Below, one piece after another: positions 61,898-64,000 of a DNA stretch of 64,000 nucleotides. A program made the translations under genes and the position numbers. The DNA lies in the NCBI RefSeq assembly GCF_002094855.1, contig NZ_ARYN01000002.1:62001-126000 (forward strand). Reading direction: 5' to 3'. Under the pieces are notes generated by a model. The model searched no databases and was not told the DNA's origin. It was given only the letters and a program-made list of their open reading frames with translations. This DNA comes from Zunongwangia atlantica 22II14-10F7. GTDB taxonomy: Bacteria; Bacteroidota; Bacteroidia; Flavobacteriales; Flavobacteriaceae. How positions within the stretch are numbered: position 1 is the first letter of the stretch; every line of letters begins with the position of its first letter.

Positions 61898-63322
61898 ATG
61901 GAATGTATTAGCGTTTTCGATATGTTGAAGGTTGGTGTTGGCCCATCAAGTTCTCACACCTTAGGACCATGGCGTGCTGCACAGCGATGGATTGCAGAAC
62001 TTAAAGCTAAAGAAACTTTTCAGCTTGTTGAAAAAATACATATCGATCTTTACGGCTCACTTTCATTAACAGGAAAAGGTCACGCTACAGATATTGCCAC
62101 TTTACTAGGATTGTGCGGCCACGATCCTGTTACGATGGATATTTCTTTAATTGAAACCGAAATTTCAGCAATAAAAGAAAAAAGAATCCTTCCTCTTAAT
62201 AAAGAATTAGACATTCCTTTTAATTACGAAACCGATATAAAATTTAATCGCAAATTTCTCGATTTTCACCCAAACGGAATGATCTTTAGAGCAACTCTTA
62301 CAAATGGTAAAAAATGCTCGTCCTCTTTCTTTTCTATTGGCGGAGGCTTTGTTGTAAAAAAAACCCGAAAAAACGCGAAAAAGAAACAGGATAAATTTGA
62401 AGATTTTCCTTTCCCGGTAGAAAGCGCAAATCAACTTTTAGCCTATTGTAAAGCCGAAAATTTGAGTATTTCTCAACTGGTGTTACAAAATGAACGTTCC
62501 TTAAGAAATGATGAGCAAATCGATGCCGGACTTCAGCAAATTTGGGATACCATGCTAGAATCTATGTATATTGGTTGCCATACTGAAGGAACTTTACCAG
62601 GCGGATTAAATGTAAAAAGACGTGCTTTTGAAATGCATCAACGTCTTATTGGTGAAGAAAAATATGATTCTCCCCAAAACTGGATTAGTGCAATAAGAAA
62701 TACCGAAGTAAAATTTCGCCAAATCCTTAAATGGGTAAGCTGTTTTGCATTAAGTGTAAACGAAGTTAATGCTAGTTTAGGCCGTGTAGTTACTGCGCCA
62801 ACTAATGGAAGCGCCGGCACCGTTCCTGCCGTAATGATGTACTATATGGTGATTGAAAATCACCAAGCCACCTTCGAAGATATGAAACGCTTTATGCTAG
62901 TAGCTGGTGAGATAGGGAGCTTATTTAAAAAAGGAGCAACAATCTCTGCCGCGATGGGTGGTTGCCAGGCAGAAATTGGAGTTTCCTCTGCAATGGCTGC
63001 CGGTGGTTTAACCGAATTGCTGGGCGGTACGCCAGAGCAGGTTTTAATGGCAAGCGAAATTGCCATGGAACATCATCTTGGCTTAACCTGCGATCCTATT
63101 GCCGGCTTGGTTCAGGTACCCTGTATAGAACGTAATGCAATGGGAGCAATTAAAGCGATTAACGCTGCTGAAATCGCACTGGAAAGTGATGCTTCCAAAG
63201 CTAAAGTTCCGCTAGATAAAGTAATTGCAACTATGTGGGATACGGCAAAAGATATGAACTCGAAATATAAAGAAACCAGTGAAGGCGGACTCGCTGTTAA
63301 AGTGAGCCTGAGTGATTGTTAA
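61898..63322 (+). CDS. sdaA: L-serine ammonia-lyase (serine dehydratase), single chain
   Basis: The 474-residue protein combines the beta domain (residues about 1-165, FDMLKVGVGPSSSHTLGPWR) and the alpha domain (about 190-474) of iron-sulfur serine dehydratases. TAPTNGSAGTVPAVMMYY and the cluster-binding Cys residues in GGCQAE and TCDPIAGLVQVPC are present. It deaminates L-serine to pyruvate and ammonia using an oxygen-sensitive [4Fe-4S] cluster. The single-chain form is that of E. coli SdaA/SdaB. A GNAT gene follows by 42 bp. Confidence 0.95.
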   Translation: MECISVFDMLKVGVGPSSSHTLGPWRAAQRWIAELKAKETFQLVEKIHIDLYGSLSLTGKGHATDIATLLGLCGHDPVTMDISLIETEISAIKEKRILPLNKELDIPFNYETDIKFNRKFLDFHPNGMIFRATLTNGKKCSSSFFSIGGGFVVKKTRKNAKKKQDKFEDFPFPVESANQLLAYCKAENLSISQLVLQNERSLRNDEQIDAGLQQIWDTMLESMYIGCHTEGTLPGGLNVKRRAFEMHQRLIGEEKYDSPQNWISAIRNTEVKFRQILKWVSCFALSVNEVNASLGRVVTAPTNGSAGTVPAVMMYYMVIENHQATFEDMKRFMLVAGEIGSLFKKGATISAAMGGCQAEIGVSSAMAAGGLTELLGGTPEQVLMASEIAMEHHLGLTCDPIAGLVQVPCIERNAMGAIKAINAAEIALESDASKAKVPLDKVIATMWDTAKDMNSKYKETSEGGLAVKVSLSDC

Positions 63323-63364
63323 TCGCACTAAGGCATCTATTTTATTTCCTAAAAGCTTTGTTTG

Positions 63365-63823
63365 ATGAAGGTAAATATTAGAGAAGCATATTGTAGTGAT
63401 CTAGAAGAAATGCAGAGATTATTTCTGGGAGCTATCAAAAATATTCCCAACAGTGATTATAGCAAAAAACAGACTGAAGCCTGGTCGAGTACTGTGAAAA
63501 ATAAAGAACGTTGGAAATCTATGCTGGCTAACCAGTATGTTTTAATTGCTGAAATTAACAGTAAAATTGTAGGATTTGGCTCTTTAGATAAGAATTATAT
63601 CGATTTTATGTATGTTCATAAAGATTTCCTTCGGAAGGGAGTAGCCAGCAAGATATTCGAAGGGCTTCAAAATAAATCGATAGAGCTTGGTTATAGTCAA
63701 ATAACTTCCAACGTTAGTAAAACGGCAAGACCTTTTTTTGAACGCAAAGGCTTCTCCGTCATTAAGGAAAATAAAAATATCATCAATGGTGTAGAAATTA
63801 TCAATTATAAAATGTGTCAGTAA
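63365..63823 (+). CDS. GNAT-family N-acetyltransferase
   Basis: The 152-residue protein takes the ATG at 63365 (preceded by an in-frame TTG). It has the GNAT fold, with the acetyl-CoA pyrophosphate loop at VHKDFLRKGVASKIFEGL and a C-terminal RPFFERKGFSVIKE strand-helix, as in ElaA/YafP-type enzymes. The acceptor is unknown. It may be read from the sdaA transcript. Confidence 0.88.
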   Translation: MKVNIREAYCSDLEEMQRLFLGAIKNIPNSDYSKKQTEAWSSTVKNKERWKSMLANQYVLIAEINSKIVGFGSLDKNYIDFMYVHKDFLRKGVASKIFEGLQNKSIELGYSQITSNVSKTARPFFERKGFSVIKENKNIINGVEIINYKMCQ

Positions 63824-63923
63824 AATACCTGAAAAAAACATGAGGTAATTATTAGTAAATTATTTTTTTAAAGTCATTTCGATTATCGAGTAAATACACC
63901 AAAAAGCATTGTATACATTAAGC

Positions 63924-64000
63924 CTAGCTTCTAAAATAAAGAATCTCTTCCGCCATTACTTTCTTACCATTGGGAGCTACTTTTTGTTCTTTATGGGAAT
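63924..64000 (-). CDS. C-terminal end of an unidentified protein (gene enters from the right)
   Basis: Reading leftwards from the window edge, an open frame of 25 codons ends at TAG (63924-63926), with the protein-like tail APNGKKVMAEEILYFRS. Too short to identify. Support is the unbroken frame and typical composition, together with a plausible 100-bp convergent spacer to the GNAT gene. Confidence 0.45.
   Translation of the reverse strand, partial: SHKEQKVAPNGKKVMAEEILYFRS

Overview
The window looks like chromosomal DNA of a marine-type Flavobacteriaceae (Bacteroidota). Supporting signs are AT-rich DNA, A-rich leaders instead of strong Shine-Dalgarno sequences, several -7 boxes of the Bacteroidota form TAnnTTTG, and family-restricted proteins: a GLPGLI protein, two 'outer membrane beta-barrel family' receptors, TlpA/DUF4369 and DUF5706 proteins, a fused E1 alpha-keto-acid dehydrogenase, and many SDDD-type lipoproteins. 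The genus cannot be fixed from sequence alone; Gramella/Zunongwangia-like is a guess. I saw no rRNA, tRNA, phage, insertion sequence or CRISPR array.

Layout. 1-5.2 kb: a VWA protein cut by the window edge, a membrane-anchored EEP phosphoesterase, a signalling pair (PAS/HisKA protein without an ATPase domain, plus a single-domain response regulator) and a PHP-type tyrosine phosphatase. 5.2-11.6 kb: a leftward surface-polysaccharide operon. It runs LacI regulator, UDP-HexNAc 4-epimerase, UDP-HexNAc 6-dehydrogenase, PglC-like phosphoglycosyl transferase, PglE-like aminotransferase and a short PglF-like 4,6-dehydratase. 11.7-14.3 kb: small stress and envelope genes including Dps and MscS. 14.4-25.1 kb: two tandem paralogous TonB-receptor-like barrels, a very large lipoprotein joining a phosphoesterase, a kinase-like region and a BamA-like barrel, and an HD-DUF5706 (Pycsar-effector-like) membrane protein. 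25-35 kb: a GAF-domain protein, TlpA-like lipoprotein, SIMPL protein, rhomboid protease, LpxL-like acyltransferase, a repeat-rich gap, GlmM and an ACP-phosphodiesterase-like protein.

35-50 kb: UvrA, a LOG-family enzyme, a degenerate M1-peptidase/barrel protein, fused E1, a YdeI-family protein, MenB co-oriented with two PH-domain membrane proteins, and several small secreted proteins. 50-57 kb: CvfB, MenD, isochorismate synthase and a hotdog thioesterase, which with MenB form much of a menaquinone pathway, followed by an alpha/beta hydrolase, a second repeat-rich gap and an Nramp-related transporter. 57-64 kb: a lipoprotein patch (two tandem Cys-rich paralogues, one unrelated lipoprotein and one decayed pseudogene), DnaK, L-serine dehydratase, a GNAT acetyltransferase and the tail of a further gene.

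Most of the window is ordinary chromosomal backbone. The best candidates for new biology are the orphan HD-DUF5706 fusion, the phosphoesterase/kinase-like/barrel fusion, the kinase-less PAS/HisKA protein beside a lone response regulator, the HExxH-less M1-like barrel protein, and the bacillosamine-like gene trio without an acetyltransferase. At the DNA level there is a 181-bp tandem repeat with dispersed relatives, and a duplicated promoter that leads into a dead lipoprotein gene.
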